The notes beneath the pieces are model-generated. The model worked only from the letters and a program-made list of their open reading frames with translations, was not told the origin of the DNA and made no database searches. This document shows, piece by piece, positions 1 through 7,399 of a stretch of 9,873 nt of DNA (position 1 is its first letter; each line of letters begins with the position of its first letter). The stretch is from contig CAAFJI010000049.1 of NCBI GenBank assembly GCA_900763175.1, positions 1 to 9,873 of the forward strand, read 5' to 3'. Both the position numbers and the translations under genes were made by a program. The DNA is from Lachnospiraceae bacterium. Its GTDB lineage: Bacteria > Bacillota > Clostridia > Lachnospirales > Lachnospiraceae.

Positions 1-735
1 AACAACATGGATAAAATTCTGGATGCCGCTTTTTCCATCGTTACCGGATTAGCCCAGGGACTTCTGAATGCACTGCCGAAATTGGTGGCTGCTTTGCCTC
101 AGATTATTTCGTCCATCATCAATTTCATAACCACAAATCTGCCTAAGATTATTGAGATGGGTGTTAAATTGGTGGTTCAGCTGGCAGTTGGGTTGGTTAA
201 GGCGATACCACAGTTGGTAGCAAGTTTACCTCAAATCGTGACAGCCATTATTTCCGGTATTGGAAAAGCTGCGACCTCTATTGTGAGTGTCGGAAAGAAT
301 ATCGTGACAGGACTTTGGAGTGGTGTTTCTTCCATGATTTCGTGGGTAAAAAACAAGATTTCCGGTTTTGTTGGGGATATCGTTGGCGGTATCAAGAGCC
401 TGCTCGGTATCCACTCGCCATCCCGTGTGTTTGCCGGAATTGGTGACAACATGGCCAAAGGTCTCGGGGAGGGCTTTACGGATGAAATGGATAAGGTGTC
501 AAAGGATATTAACAATGCCATTCCTACAGACTTTGATGTAGATGCAAGAGTGGGAGCGAATACACAGACTTCCGGTTCGGGAAGTGGTGGAACGGTGATT
601 ACTTATACCGGTCCGCTTGTGAGTGTGGCACAGATGGTAGTACGAAGTGAGGATGATATCCGAAAGGTATCACAGGGATTATATAACCTGATGCAGTCGG
701 GAACGAGGGCACAGGGAATTATACCAATCACCTAA
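1..735 (+). CDS. Phage tail tape-measure protein, C-terminal part (5' end outside window)
   Basis: The reading frame is open from base 1, so the gene starts upstream; the ATG at 7 is internal. The 244 visible residues are the end of a tape-measure protein, which sets tail length and occupies the tail lumen. Numbering from the ATG at 7, residues 1-85 are strongly hydrophobic and amphipathic, with a repeated ALPKLVAALPQI / AIPQLVASLPQI unit spaced 44 residues apart. Residues 86-135 are Gly/Ser-rich and hydrophobic. At 134-146 is a GIHSPSRVFAGIG motif that is typical of tape-measure C-termini in Firmicute siphophages, followed by a short charged helix, a Gly/Ser linker (about 188-195) and a small terminal domain. 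The stop is TAA at 733-735, and the Dit gene follows after 14 bases, in the usual tail-operon order. The family call is from recognised motifs; the missing N-terminus cannot be judged. Confidence 0.9.
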   Translation, partial: NNMDKILDAAFSIVTGLAQGLLNALPKLVAALPQIISSIINFITTNLPKIIEMGVKLVVQLAVGLVKAIPQLVASLPQIVTAIISGIGKAATSIVSVGKNIVTGLWSGVSSMISWVKNKISGFVGDIVGGIKSLLGIHSPSRVFAGIGDNMAKGLGEGFTDEMDKVSKDINNAIPTDFDVDARVGANTQTSGSGSGGTVITYTGPLVSVAQMVVRSEDDIRKVSQGLYNLMQSGTRAQGIIPIT

Positions 736-736
736 G

Positions 737-743
737 AAGGAGG
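737..743 (+). promoter_or_regulatory. Ribosome binding site of the distal tail gene
   Basis: AAGGAGG lies 6 bases before the ATG at 750, just after the tape-measure stop. It is a near-perfect Shine-Dalgarno sequence and fixes the start of the next gene. Confidence 0.85.
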
Positions 744-749
744 AGAAGC

Positions 750-1523
750 ATGGGATTTTCATTTCAGGGAATTCATTCAAAGGAAAAAAAGCTGAAAGCA
801 AGAATTACGGGATATCCTATGCTTCCGGCTTTCAGAAATAATACGGAAAGCATACCGGGAAGGTCAGGGATACTGGATTTTGGAATGGAGTATTCCGAGC
901 GTATCATTCCGGTGGAATGTTCCGTGTTCCCGGAGCAGGACTTTTCTGCTCTGGTACATAGAATAGATGAAATTAATGGGTGGCTGAATCCGTACAGAGG
1001 GGTTCAGCCATTGATTTTTGATGAGTACCCGGACAGGTATTTTATGGCGAGACTGAATACGGAAATCAGCATGGAAAGGGTATCACGGGCAGCAGGTACG
1101 TTTTCTTTGGAGTTTATCTGTCCTAATCCATTCGGTTATGCCGTAGAGGATGAGGTGTTTTCTATCGCAGCAGAGGGCAAGACCACTGTAAACAGACAAA
1201 AGGGAAATCTTATATCTGAACCGATTTTTGAATTAAAAGCGGTTATGGACAGCACCTCTTCTTATGTGGATATCGAAGTAAATGGGGAGTTGGTTCGTGT
1301 AAAAGGAAAACTTGCGGAGGGAGAAACCTTTGTGCTTGATACGGCAAAACTGACAGCCAAAGTGGTGGATTCTAATACCAGGGAGACGTTGAGAAACGGT
1401 CTTTCACAGCTTGATGAGTTAGTGTTCCCGGAACTGAATCCGGGAGGCAATGAGGTTCTGGTTTCTGTAAGTGGTGCAGCCTTTACGGAGCTTACGATAC
1501 AGGGAAGGAGCAGGTGGGTGTAA
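750..1523 (+). CDS. Distal tail protein (Dit), Sipho_tail family
   Basis: This 257-residue protein has the size and sequence pattern of siphophage Dit proteins. Dit forms the ring joining the tail tube to the baseplate or tail-tip hub. Supporting marks are the N-terminal MGFSFQGIHSKE, the DFGMEYSERIIP segment (about 43-54), the FICPNPFGYA segment closing the first domain (about 122-131), and the C-terminal FPELNPGGNEV stretch followed by a terminal Trp. In this family these mark the N-terminal ring domain and the C-terminal galectin-like domain. The start is the ATG 6 bases after an AAGGAGG. The gene sits between the tape measure and the hub, the canonical position. Its TAA stop overlaps the next ATG (TAATG), suggesting translational coupling. 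The function is family knowledge applied to a clear sequence match. Confidence 0.92.
   Translation: MGFSFQGIHSKEKKLKARITGYPMLPAFRNNTESIPGRSGILDFGMEYSERIIPVECSVFPEQDFSALVHRIDEINGWLNPYRGVQPLIFDEYPDRYFMARLNTEISMERVSRAAGTFSLEFICPNPFGYAVEDEVFSIAAEGKTTVNRQKGNLISEPIFELKAVMDSTSSYVDIEVNGELVRVKGKLAEGETFVLDTAKLTAKVVDSNTRETLRNGLSQLDELVFPELNPGGNEVLVSVSGAAFTELTIQGRSRWV
1505..1517 (+). promoter_or_regulatory. Ribosome binding site deciding the hub start
   Basis: AAGGAG (1505-1510) and AGGTGG (1512-1517) lie 12 and 5 bases before the ATG at 1523. An in-frame GTG at 1514 is only 3 bases from the first motif and overlaps the second, so ATG 1523, which shares its A with the Dit stop codon, is the better start. 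Confidence 0.65.
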
Positions 1524-4066
1524 TGGGATTAAAATTGCTTGTAAATGCAACCGAGGATTTTACGGGCGAATTTCGGAAAACAGCCAATACACAGGCACAG
1601 TGGAAAATGAATGATTCACCGAGTGGTGATGATACAACTCTACACGATTCGTCCGGTCATGCGAGAAATTTTACCATCAATGGCTGGTCGGGAACAACAG
1701 CATCTACCCGTGCCGGAAAACTTGGGAAATTTTTTCGGTTCAATACCGTAAATCCGGCAACGGAAAAAACACATCTAAGGGCAACGAATACAGGGGATTT
1801 CTTCACAGCATTGGGAAAAAGAATCGTGGCAGGAGGGTGGATATACCCAACTACTTATTCGGTAGGGACAACATTTGTACCTATTTTCAGTACCAGAAGC
1901 GGTCCGGGAAATCCTCTGTTTTATCTTTCCCTTCGTTCAGGAAGATTACGAAATATGCTTTATGATTCTTCCGGTACGCTGATTCATGATGTCATTGAAC
2001 CGGAGCCGATGGGAGTTGTGCTTAAAAATAATGGTGCGTATTTTATTGGAACGGTCATTGATTTGGAGAAAAAGACCGTACAGAGCCTTGTTTGTGACAG
2101 AGGCACAGGGGATGTGTTTAAGACAGCAATCCGTTCTTTTACCGGAGAATTGAATCCTTCCTGTACTGCAGATATCGTCATGGGAATGTATGCAGACAGT
2201 TACTACTTTGCCGGAGGATTTGATGACTGGTTTTATGAAACGGACTCTGATTTGACAATTGATGATTTGGAAGCACATTTTCTTTCCGGTTTGTTGGCAA
2301 ATGGTGCAGATGTGGACTCGTCTGTGGATGCCATATCAAATCTGGGAAGTGTGACCTTAAAGCAGACGGATGGCGTATATGCAGAAAGCGGTGTTCTTTA
2401 TACAAGGATTTTAGACCTTGGGGAAGGTGGTCTTGCCGGAGCGGGAAAGATACAGCTTGTAGGTACAGTGGATGCAGGAATTACTTCTATTTCGGAAGTT
2501 AGAACAAGGACATCGGATTCCTTGGAAGATACATCTTTTTCAGATTGGGAAGCGGTCGGAGCGGATGGGGTGATACAATCTCCAAACTTAAGATACATTC
2601 AGATACAGATGACGCTTTCTACAACAGATACCTCCATGACACCGGAACTGAGTGCAATTCAGATATATGAAACACCAAAGGCTCCTTATTCTAAATTGGG
2701 ATATGCAAGGCCAGTGGTGTTAAGTGATGGTGGAATCAGGGAAGCAGTATTGGAAAATGCCTATGACATTATCGTTACGAGCGAACTGAATGGTTCTGAT
2801 TATTTGGAGTTTTCCATTCCATTCAAAGATGGGAAGAGGTCATATCTTGATAATGAAAAGAAACTGCAGATTACTAAGGACATTTACCGTATCCGAACAG
2901 TCACGGATGATAAAGGTGAGGACGGAAAGACGGTAACGAGCATTTATGCGGAAGCTGCGTTTTATGACCTTGCGTATTCTGAAAAGAAAAGTGAACAGAC
3001 ATATGAAGCGGAAACCGCAGAAAAACCGATGGCTTATGCACTGCAGGGAACCGGATGGAGTGTTGGGAAAATAACAGTATCAACGAAACGTTCCTGGCAG
3101 TCCATGGATAAAAATGCCCTTTCCATGCTTCGTACCATTCAGTCCATTTATGGTGGTGATTTGGAGTTTGACAATGTAAATAAACAGGTCAGCCTTCTGA
3201 CACAATCCGGAAGTAACAGTGGTGCTGTGTTTGCCTATCGTAAAAATATGAAATCCATACAGCGGGTGGTGGATACCAGAAGTCTTGTGACAAGACTCTA
3301 TGCTTATGGTGCAGATGGTATGACCTTTGCAAGTATCAATAATGGAAAGGAATATGTGGAGAATACGGAGTATTCTACAGAAATCAGGGTATCAACGCTT
3401 GATTGTTCCTCTTTCACCAATCCCTATCAGATGCTTGAATATACCGAAATGCGACTGGCAGATTATTCTAAGCCGAGTATTTCTTATGTCATACAAGTAA
3501 TGGATCTGTCTGTACTGACTGGGTGGGAGCATGAGAGTTTCGGTATCGGAGATGTGGTAACCGTGGATGATAAGGATTTGGGAATCCGAATCAGCACGAG
3601 AATTATTCGTATGGATTATAATGTGCAGGAGCCGTGGAAGACTGTCATTGAGCTTTCCACCAAGTTAAAAGAACTGGGTGATTCATCTGCTTCGTGGGAG
3701 AAGGCAGCAGATACTCTTTCCTCATCGGATTTGCTGGACAGACAGGAGATGAAGGATTTGGTGGTAAACAACCATCTGCTGAATTCCAGAGCAGATGATG
3801 GATTCAGCTATTGGCAGAATTCAGGTTTTGAGGTGGATGGAGAAAATGGTGCTTCCGGCAATGCAAGTTTTAAGTGTGTGGGAGCGTTGAATACCACAAA
3901 AACATTGTCACAGGAAGTATATCCGGCTACCAGAAGCAGCTACACAGTATCGGCAAGCATAGCAACCGAGAATCTGAAAAAGGGAGCAAATGGAAGGGTT
4001 GGCATTGAACTTATCATTGAATATGAGGATGGTTCGGAAGAAACAAGATTTGTAGAGTTGTATTAG
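1523..4066 (+). CDS. Tail hub / Tal-like protein with N-terminal LamG-like and C-terminal CBM-like modules
   Basis: This 847-residue protein occupies the tail-hub slot directly after Dit. Residues about 20-255 look like a LamG/concanavalin-type beta-sandwich (AQWKMND, DSSGHARNFTI, FDDWFYETD and a trailing LTIDDLEAHF). Residues about 285-385 form a further beta-rich region (RYIQIQMTLST). Residues about 395-720 match the phage minor structural / prophage endopeptidase-tail type hub (ILVTSELNG-like start, YLEFSIPFKDGKRSYL, IYAEAAFYDLAY, RLYAYGADG, FGIGDVVTV). Residues about 750-847 look like the first half of a CBM4/9-type jelly roll and stop abruptly. No peptidase motif of the M23 or NlpC/P60 type is visible, so proteolytic activity is not supported. 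The expected role is to plug the tail tip and bind surface glycans. Placing the carbohydrate-binding modules before the hub is unusual. The hub role is likely; the exact domain borders are estimates. Confidence 0.82.
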   Translation: MGLKLLVNATEDFTGEFRKTANTQAQWKMNDSPSGDDTTLHDSSGHARNFTINGWSGTTASTRAGKLGKFFRFNTVNPATEKTHLRATNTGDFFTALGKRIVAGGWIYPTTYSVGTTFVPIFSTRSGPGNPLFYLSLRSGRLRNMLYDSSGTLIHDVIEPEPMGVVLKNNGAYFIGTVIDLEKKTVQSLVCDRGTGDVFKTAIRSFTGELNPSCTADIVMGMYADSYYFAGGFDDWFYETDSDLTIDDLEAHFLSGLLANGADVDSSVDAISNLGSVTLKQTDGVYAESGVLYTRILDLGEGGLAGAGKIQLVGTVDAGITSISEVRTRTSDSLEDTSFSDWEAVGADGVIQSPNLRYIQIQMTLSTTDTSMTPELSAIQIYETPKAPYSKLGYARPVVLSDGGIREAVLENAYDIIVTSELNGSDYLEFSIPFKDGKRSYLDNEKKLQITKDIYRIRTVTDDKGEDGKTVTSIYAEAAFYDLAYSEKKSEQTYEAETAEKPMAYALQGTGWSVGKITVSTKRSWQSMDKNALSMLRTIQSIYGGDLEFDNVNKQVSLLTQSGSNSGAVFAYRKNMKSIQRVVDTRSLVTRLYAYGADGMTFASINNGKEYVENTEYSTEIRVSTLDCSSFTNPYQMLEYTEMRLADYSKPSISYVIQVMDLSVLTGWEHESFGIGDVVTVDDKDLGIRISTRIIRMDYNVQEPWKTVIELSTKLKELGDSSASWEKAADTLSSSDLLDRQEMKDLVVNNHLLNSRADDGFSYWQNSGFEVDGENGASGNASFKCVGALNTTKTLSQEVYPATRSSYTVSASIATENLKKGANGRVGIELIIEYEDGSEETRFVELY

Positions 4067-4070
4067 GAGG
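4065..4070 (+). promoter_or_regulatory. Ribosome binding site overlapping the hub stop codon
   Basis: The hub stop TAG (4064-4066) runs into AGGAGG (4065-4070), 8 bases before the ATG at 4079. This favours independent or coupled initiation of the small downstream gene. It also rejects the ATG at 4072, which is only one base from the motif. Confidence 0.85.
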
Positions 4071-4078
4071 AATGCACC

Positions 4079-4279
4079 ATGTATTTTACGAGGTCGGCAG
4101 GAGCGGTCAGTGTTACCGGAATAGAAAAAGTGAAAAAACTGACGGTAAGAGTCGTGGTGCAGGACTGTACAGGAACCGCGCGTTTTACGGATATTATGCT
4201 GCAGGGTGGTTCGGTGGCAACCGCATGGGTTTCCCATGTGTCAGAGCAGAGGTACACCTTTGATGCACAGGAGGTGTAA
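4079..4279 (+). CDS. Small tail-associated protein with CBM-end-like domain (copy A)
   Basis: This is a 66-residue protein with no recognised name. It has an ideal AGGAGG 8 bases upstream and follows the hub stop by 12 bases in the same reading frame. Its first 51 residues align without gaps to the start of the next protein at about 45% identity (counted by eye), sharing the core DCTGT...TDIM.Q.G. The TDIMLQGGSVATAW segment resembles the closing strands of CBM4/9-type modules in tail proteins, where a 'D-(I/V)-x-L-x-x-G-x-x-A-T-x-W' pattern is common. It may therefore complete the jelly roll begun at the hub C-terminus, or be a small separate tail-tip subunit. There is no signal peptide, membrane segment or catalytic motif. 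That it is a real gene is well supported; its function is unknown. Confidence 0.72.
   Translation: MYFTRSAGAVSVTGIEKVKKLTVRVVVQDCTGTARFTDIMLQGGSVATAWVSHVSEQRYTFDAQEV
4269..4276 (+). promoter_or_regulatory. Ribosome binding site of the second small tail gene
   Basis: AGGAGGTG ends 5 bases before the ATG at 4282 and lies inside the last codons of the preceding gene. It supports separate initiation of each duplicated domain. Confidence 0.8.
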
Positions 4280-4281
4280 GG

Positions 4282-4863
4282 ATGGAGTTTATTCGATTTG
4301 CTGGAACAATCAATACACATGAAGAAAAGAAGGTGGCAAAGGCTACCGTAAATGTAATCTTAGAGGATTGTACCGGAACCTTTTATATAACAGATATCAT
4401 GTTTCAGGAAGGTAAATGGCTGAGCGGGTATGTGGTAAATAATCTGGAACTTTTGCAGAAAAATCGTGTGAATGGGGAGATAACACCTGTCCGCTTTTTT
4501 AATGGGATTGTCCGCTCCGGTGTTACAGCAGTGATTACTAATGACGGAGAAGTATCAGCCGGGCTGAATTATCACATCATTCCAAAAGATACGATGGCAG
4601 CAGGAGACATGAGTGTGGCTCATAATTACGGAAGCCACAAGCTGACTTTGCAGAGCATTTTTTTGGAAGATGATGTTGTTGAAATTAATGCTGATGCAAG
4701 GGTGGCAACAAGGAATGGAAGCCGGATTAAGGCTGATGGATTTTATTCTTATTCGGCAGCAGGGGACAGTAAACACCAGATTAAAGTAAAGGACAGGAAG
4801 TCAGCACTTGTGCGTATGTCTTTTCAGGAAATGGCATATGGGATTGGAGGAAAACGGATGTGA
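4282..4863 (+). CDS. Tail-associated protein of unknown function (copy B domain plus beta-rich C-terminus)
   Basis: This 193-residue protein has no recognised family name. Residues 1-51 are a paralogue of the preceding 66-residue protein (identical positions include M1, F3, R5, A7, G8, D29-T33, T37-M40, Q42 and G44). The remaining 140 residues are rich in alternating hydrophobic/polar strands with no catalytic motif visible, as expected of a structural or fibre-associated subunit. It lies 2 bases after the previous stop with its own AGGAGGTG, and its TGA overlaps the GTG start of the GH18 gene by 4 bases, so it is clearly an operon member. A role in the tail tip or in loading the GH18 protein is inference from position only. 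The start is fixed by the ribosome site and by alignment of its first Met with that of copy A. Confidence 0.75.
   Translation: MEFIRFAGTINTHEEKKVAKATVNVILEDCTGTFYITDIMFQEGKWLSGYVVNNLELLQKNRVNGEITPVRFFNGIVRSGVTAVITNDGEVSAGLNYHIIPKDTMAAGDMSVAHNYGSHKLTLQSIFLEDDVVEINADARVATRNGSRIKADGFYSYSAAGDSKHQIKVKDRKSALVRMSFQEMAYGIGGKRM
4846..4850 (+). promoter_or_regulatory. Ribosome binding site supporting a GTG start
   Basis: GGAGG lies 9 bases before the GTG at 4860. The next in-frame ATG (4887) has only a purine-rich GAAGGG about 17 bases away, so the overlapping GTG is preferred. Confidence 0.65.
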
Positions 4864-7328
4864 GAAGGGCAAGTAACCGAAATGTTATGGCATGGACATT
4901 CATGGGAAATACGAGAATGCATCAGGTGTTAAGAGAAAAAGGTAATAAGCTGTCTCATGTTGGTATTTTTACCTTTGAAGTTTCAGCAGATGGAACAATC
5001 AGCGAGACGGGAACTGCGGTCAGTACTATCCTTCCTTATGTTAAGAAATGGCCACATATTAAATGGCTTCTGACCATTATGAATCATGGTACTGCCTCTA
5101 TTTTTACAGCACTCAGAGAGAATACGGATGACGCACAGGATACGTTCATTTCAGAAATCGTGAGGATTATTGATAAATATCCGTGGTGTTCCGGGATAGA
5201 TATTGATTTGGAACGTGGAGGGGAGTTAGCGAATAGGGCGAAGGCAAATGCGTTGTTTTCCCGGATATATTCTACTGTAAAAGCAAAGGGAGCAAGCCTT
5301 CATGTCAATATCTGCCTTCCGGGTATGACCAGTGTGGGCGGTTCAGTTGGTGGCGAGAACTGGTGCGTGTATGCCGATTTGGATGCATACTGCGACACAG
5401 CAGCAATCATGAGTTATGGTATGAGTTGGGCGGGTTCAGCACCGGGACCGGTATCTCCGAGAAGCTGGCTTGAAGGCATCTACAGTTATGCTGCCAATGC
5501 AATGAACCCGGATAAAATCATGATGGGGCTTCCCGGATATGGATGGAGATGGCAGATATACGATACTACGGAGAATCTTGGTACGACCTATCGGGGAACA
5601 AGCCTTACCTATTATGCTGCGAAATATTGGATGGAGGGCTTATATAATCATACAGGGGATGCACCGCCACAGCCATTTATTCCATTCTTTTCATATTGGG
5701 ATTGGACGGATATGGTCCCTTGGGGACTGCTTCATGTATATGACTTTATGGAAGGATGGGATACGAGCAGGGAAACGGCAGAGCCGACAAAGCATGAAAC
5801 CTATAGTGGCAGAAAATATCTCACAACTTATCTGAAGCAACAGAAGGTTTTTTTCGGAGCAATAAGTGTTGATAGGAACGGTGTGCCGGATTCTTATTCA
5901 GGCAATGCAGTCATTGGAGAAGGATATGCGTCTGTTTTGGATGAAGAAGCGGTGCTGAAATACACATTTGAAGTACCAACAGCAGGAATATATGATGTGG
6001 CTGTCGAGATAGTCTATCCAAGATGGGATAAGAATAGCATCGGAATCAGTCTTGATGGGGACAGTCAGATGCTGTCGGAATCAAGGCTGTATTTCTTATA
6101 TTGGAGAAAGAAATTCTGGAGGATATTAAAAAGTGGAGTCAGCTTGTCAGCAGGAAAGCACATCATTACTGTGTCCGGTGGAGTGCCTGGAGTGTTTTTT
6201 TATGGCTTTCGGGTATGTTCGGATTTTTCACAGAAAGCGACTGCCGGGGAAGTGTACTATGGATTGAAGCCAAGAAAATTCATGGATGTGACCGGAGAAA
6301 TGGTACAGCCTGACAGGGCATTTAAGGTTACTGCAGAGGTGCTTCGCAGAAAGCCGGAAAGTGCGCTTGTATGGTATGAAGATTTCTGTGATTATTCAGA
6401 AATCCCTACCAACTATTTTACAGTACTTGACGGTTCGTGGAAGATTTGGAAGGATGAAAGTTCTGACCGTATCCGTAAGTATTCGCAGCTGGAAGGCAGT
6501 GGAAAACTGGCACTGGATTACACCGGATTTTCTGAAATCCATGTGAGGGCGAGATTTGCCTTTAAATCATCGGGAGGCGGTAAGGCAGGAGTGTTTCTTG
6601 GAAGCATTTTCTGCTGTATAAATTACGATACCCAGTGTGTGGAGTTGTATCAGGGAAGTAAGAAACTTGGCAGCTATGCATCTTCTTTCAGTAAGACCAC
6701 AAATGCAGATTTACGGAGTGATCCAAGCCTATATACCGTGGAAATGAGAATCCGTGGAAATAAGGTAAGGGTATATTCCGGTGCAGCCTACACACTAAGG
6801 TTTACAGCAACCATTACTGCAGAAACCGGATATGTGGGATTCATGGCGGAGAAGGGAGTGGTGTGTGACCTCTTGCGACTTGGGGATGCATGGTATTATG
6901 AACCTTATGAGTGTTTTGATATTACCTTCCCGGATGGAAAGCAGACCACCTTCGGAAGATGTACTCGTACCGGAATTTCATGGGATAATGAATTTGAATT
7001 GTTCCGTGTTAATTCTGATGTGGAGGAAATCAGCACAAGAAGCCAGGATATTTCTATGGATTACGATTTTTTTCATTCCCATGAAATGTCACTGGAATGT
7101 GGCAACGATTATGAAATGAAGGTAGTACCACATGATTTGAATGTCTGGCTTTCGAGGATGTATCTCGGAGATGCGGATGGTTTTTCTATTATGTATTACT
7201 CTGATGTGGACAGCATTGTCTATTGGGCAAATGAAGCAGCATACACCTATGGCGTGTCAGGGATTGCAATATGGAGTCTTGGTCAGGAAGATATGAGGTT
7301 ATGGGACAGTATGCCGGATCAGATATAG
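4860..7328 (+). CDS. Phage tail-associated GH18-like glycoside hydrolase with carbohydrate-binding insertions
   Basis: This 822-residue protein starts at GTG. Residues about 8-305 carry the early strands of a GH18 TIM barrel. The active-site strand reads SGIDIDLE (111-118), with the acid/base Glu at 118 and Asp at 114 and 116. IMSYGMSW (183-190) supplies the substrate-binding Tyr186, and IMMGLPGYGW follows near 220-229. Ser111 replaces the usual first Asp of DxxDxDxE. Residues about 345-455 resemble a CBM6-like beta-sandwich, and about 505-680 a concanavalin-like sandwich. The last 50 residues (SIMYYSDVDSI...YGVSGIAIWSLGQED) look like barrel strand 8 with its conserved Trp at 805, so the barrel appears interrupted by about 450 residues. 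Family knowledge suggests hydrolysis of N-acetylglucosamine-containing polymers such as peptidoglycan, capsule or chitin-like glycans. No signal peptide is seen, consistent with a virion protein. The domain calls are by eye. Confidence 0.8.
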   Translation: MRRASNRNVMAWTFMGNTRMHQVLREKGNKLSHVGIFTFEVSADGTISETGTAVSTILPYVKKWPHIKWLLTIMNHGTASIFTALRENTDDAQDTFISEIVRIIDKYPWCSGIDIDLERGGELANRAKANALFSRIYSTVKAKGASLHVNICLPGMTSVGGSVGGENWCVYADLDAYCDTAAIMSYGMSWAGSAPGPVSPRSWLEGIYSYAANAMNPDKIMMGLPGYGWRWQIYDTTENLGTTYRGTSLTYYAAKYWMEGLYNHTGDAPPQPFIPFFSYWDWTDMVPWGLLHVYDFMEGWDTSRETAEPTKHETYSGRKYLTTYLKQQKVFFGAISVDRNGVPDSYSGNAVIGEGYASVLDEEAVLKYTFEVPTAGIYDVAVEIVYPRWDKNSIGISLDGDSQMLSESRLYFLYWRKKFWRILKSGVSLSAGKHIITVSGGVPGVFFYGFRVCSDFSQKATAGEVYYGLKPRKFMDVTGEMVQPDRAFKVTAEVLRRKPESALVWYEDFCDYSEIPTNYFTVLDGSWKIWKDESSDRIRKYSQLEGSGKLALDYTGFSEIHVRARFAFKSSGGGKAGVFLGSIFCCINYDTQCVELYQGSKKLGSYASSFSKTTNADLRSDPSLYTVEMRIRGNKVRVYSGAAYTLRFTATITAETGYVGFMAEKGVVCDLLRLGDAWYYEPYECFDITFPDGKQTTFGRCTRTGISWDNEFELFRVNSDVEEISTRSQDISMDYDFFHSHEMSLECGNDYEMKVVPHDLNVWLSRMYLGDADGFSIMYYSDVDSIVYWANEAAYTYGVSGIAIWSLGQEDMRLWDSMPDQI

Positions 7329-7338
7329 TTTTGGAATC

Positions 7339-7365
7339 AAACAGCCTTTTGCGGGCTGTTTTTTT
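7339..7365 (+). terminator. Intrinsic terminator after the tail genes
   Basis: An 8-bp perfect stem (AAACAGCC at 7339-7346 with GGCTGTTT at 7354-7361) has a 7-base loop, and the run of seven T ends at 7365. It starts 10 bases after the GH18 stop and ends 34 bases before the holin ATG, so holin expression needs read-through, antitermination or a promoter I did not find. Confidence 0.88.
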
Positions 7366-7399
7366 CATACCAAAAAACAAAGAAAGGCAGGTAACAGTT

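Noticed and set aside
4064..4066. Genome-wide TAG recoding in the phage
   Set aside because: The other TAG here (7326-7328) is a normal gene end followed by a terminator, and no gene requires TAG as a sense codon. Only the single hub TAG remains a local read-through question.
4072..4263. Alternative 63-codon ORF from the ATG at 4072
   Set aside because: The start is one base after the AGGAGG, and the product has no similarity to its neighbours, while the overlapping frame from 4079 is a clear paralogue of the next protein.
4000..7328. Variable-region/template repeat of a diversity-generating retroelement in the tail genes
   Set aside because: I saw no near-duplicate nucleotide stretch differing mainly at adenines, no C-type-lectin end and no reverse transcriptase in the window.
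7271..7399. In-frame upstream ATG (7271) giving a longer holin
   Set aside because: The extension would overlap the end of the GH18 gene and span the terminator hairpin; the added residues are not holin-like, and the ATG at 7400 starts a protein of normal family length.
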